Origin: Methanospirillum stamsii
GTDB taxonomy: Archaea > Halobacteriota > Methanomicrobia > Methanomicrobiales > Methanospirillaceae
Direction: 5' to 3'
NCBI RefSeq assembly: GCF_046244385.1
Contig: NZ_CP176366.1
Span: 682,001-746,000 of the forward strand
DNA length: 64,000 nucleotides
In this document: positions 63,083 to 64,000 of the stretch, piece by piece
Numbering within the stretch: position 1 is the first letter of the stretch
Layout: each line of letters starts with the position of its first letter
Made by a program: the position numbers and the translations under genes
Notes under the pieces: generated by a model
Database searches by the model: none
The model's input: only the letters and a program-made list of their open reading frames with translations
What the model was told of the DNA's origin: nothing

Positions 63083-64000
63083 ATGACATATCCGATAATG
63101 CCAGTAGATAAGGTATCCATTACCGTCCTTGTGGATAATTTCACCGATCTTCTTCTTGTTGAAAATAACTCCCTGATTCACCGCCCGCTTCTTTCATATG
63201 GCAGGACTCTTTTTGCAGAACACGGACTATCACTTCTAATACAGGTGACATCCGCAGAAAAGGTGCATACCATACTGATGGATGCCGGTGCTTCTGAATC
63301 TGCACTAGTATCTAATGCAGAAATCCTTAAGGTAAACCTGGACGATATAGAAGAGATCGTGATCAGTCACGGACATTTTGACCACATCGGTGCATTAAAA
63401 CAGGTACTTCGTTCATCATCATGCCGTCTGCCAGTACACCTTCATCCAGCAGCTTTTAACGAGCGACGAAAAAAGCGGCCTGATGGATCATATACTGAGC
63501 TGCCCGTATTACATAAAGATGAATTAACCCACACCGGAGCAATTCTCAATCTTTCAGCCGGACCATCATTCATCTGTAATCAGCAAATACTTATTACTGG
63601 AGAGGTTGAACGAACTACTTCGTTTGAAAAGGGATCCCCGGTTCTGGAGGCAAAAGAAGGAGGGAACTTTATTGTCGATCCATTCAGGGATGATCAGTCT
63701 CTTGTTTTAAACCTTAAGCATCACGGACTTATTGTGATTTCAGGATGCGCTCATGCAGGAATTATTAACTCTGTCCGGTTCGCACAAAAAATTTCAGGGA
63801 TTGACAAAGTGCATGCAGTGATTGGAGGGTTCCACCTTTCAGGCCCTTACTTCAGAAATATCATAGAACCAACCATAACTGACATGCAAAAGATAGCACC
63901 AGACCATATCATCCCATTACATTGCACAGGATGGGAAGCGCAGACTCAGTTTGCAAAAGCAATGCCTGACCGGTTTGTGCTTAGTTCAGTAGGAACCAGG
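63083..64000 (+). CDS. MBL-fold metallohydrolase (3' end cut by window)
   Basis: 306 codons to the window edge, no stop. ATG at 63083 has GTGATC upstream. The metal motif is intact (VISHGHFDHIGAL), with later SGCAHAGIINSV and GGFHLSGP. This pattern fits COG1237, which includes 7,8-dihydropterin-6-methyl-4-(beta-D-ribofuranosyl)-aminobenzene-5'-phosphate-linked hydrolases, though the substrate of this one is not known. Unlike the broken MBL gene at 56.8 kb, it has all expected metal ligands. Confidence 0.85.
   Translation, partial: MTYPIMPVDKVSITVLVDNFTDLLLVENNSLIHRPLLSYGRTLFAEHGLSLLIQVTSAEKVHTILMDAGASESALVSNAEILKVNLDDIEEIVISHGHFDHIGALKQVLRSSSCRLPVHLHPAAFNERRKKRPDGSYTELPVLHKDELTHTGAILNLSAGPSFICNQQILITGEVERTTSFEKGSPVLEAKEGGNFIVDPFRDDQSLVLNLKHHGLIVISGCAHAGIINSVRFAQKISGIDKVHAVIGGFHLSGPYFRNIIEPTITDMQKIAPDHIIPLHCTGWEAQTQFAKAMPDRFVLSSVGTR

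Noticed and set aside
1..64000. CRISPR array, rRNA, or replication origin
   Set aside because: No regularly spaced repeats, rRNA-like conserved blocks, or Cdc6/Orc gene with origin repeats were seen.

Overview
The window looks like a chromosome segment of a hydrogenotrophic, formate-using methanogenic archaeon of the Methanomicrobiales; Methanospirillum is the best guess. The basis is gene content: two formylmethanofuran dehydrogenase operons (fmdDBAC), two tandem F420-type formate dehydrogenase operons (fdhAB), FdhD, FmdE, a molybdate/tungstate ABC transporter, three MoeA-like proteins, archaeal TATA-like promoters and GGTGA/GGAG ribosome binding sites. No rRNA, tRNA or CRISPR array was found. 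The species is an inference.

Layout. 1-5.4 kb: a cut O-methyltransferase-like gene and a leftward fmdDBAC operon. 5.8-7.4 kb: an intact transposase-like ORF whose catalytic residues look altered. 7.4-18.1 kb: ion and redox genes, namely a GntP permease, a DUF1538 pair with a P-II protein in one overlapping operon, a universal stress protein, a Kef-type antiporter, a double rubredoxin, a MarR regulator with a clear palindromic operator, a flavodoxin-ferredoxin fusion, and several membrane proteins. 18.5-21.1 kb: a complete IS21-family element (istAB, repeated ends, 7-bp target duplication) that splits a 75-codon gene. 21.8-25.5 kb: an HTH regulator, a methyltransferase and a FecCD/FecE-type metal-chelate transporter. 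26-40.6 kb: the formate/CO2 core, fdhAB-fdhAB-fdhD, fmdE (opposite) and the second fmdDBAC. 40.6-48.6 kb: modABC (leftward) and three moeA-like genes (rightward). 48.7-51 kb: SagB-type oxidoreductase, a sulfite-reductase-like protein and a polyferredoxin. 51-64 kb: secreted or envelope proteins, an ABC-class ATPase, a CheY-like protein, a broken MBL-fold gene, a sensor kinase, an RND exporter and a cut MBL-fold gene.

How the genes work together. Formate is oxidised by FdhAB with F420. CO2 is fixed onto methanofuran by Fmd. Both enzymes need molybdopterin with Mo or W, which ModABC would import and the MoeA proteins insert; FdhD sulfurates the FdhA cofactor. In Methanospirillum hungatei, Fdh, Hdr and Fmd are reported to form one large complex, so this clustering makes metabolic sense.

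The most unusual signal is in the non-coding DNA. Both fdhA genes have a leader in which a hairpin sequesters the ribosome binding site and a second hairpin, sharing bases with it, would free it. The second moeA gene has a leader with a perfect 11-bp closing stem around a probable three-way junction. Both fmd operons also start with hairpin-rich leaders, and two further hairpin clusters lie alone in the long intergenic regions. Together these could be an undescribed set of cis-acting RNAs controlling the Mo/W-formate regulon. All pairings were found by eye and not folded or compared across genomes.
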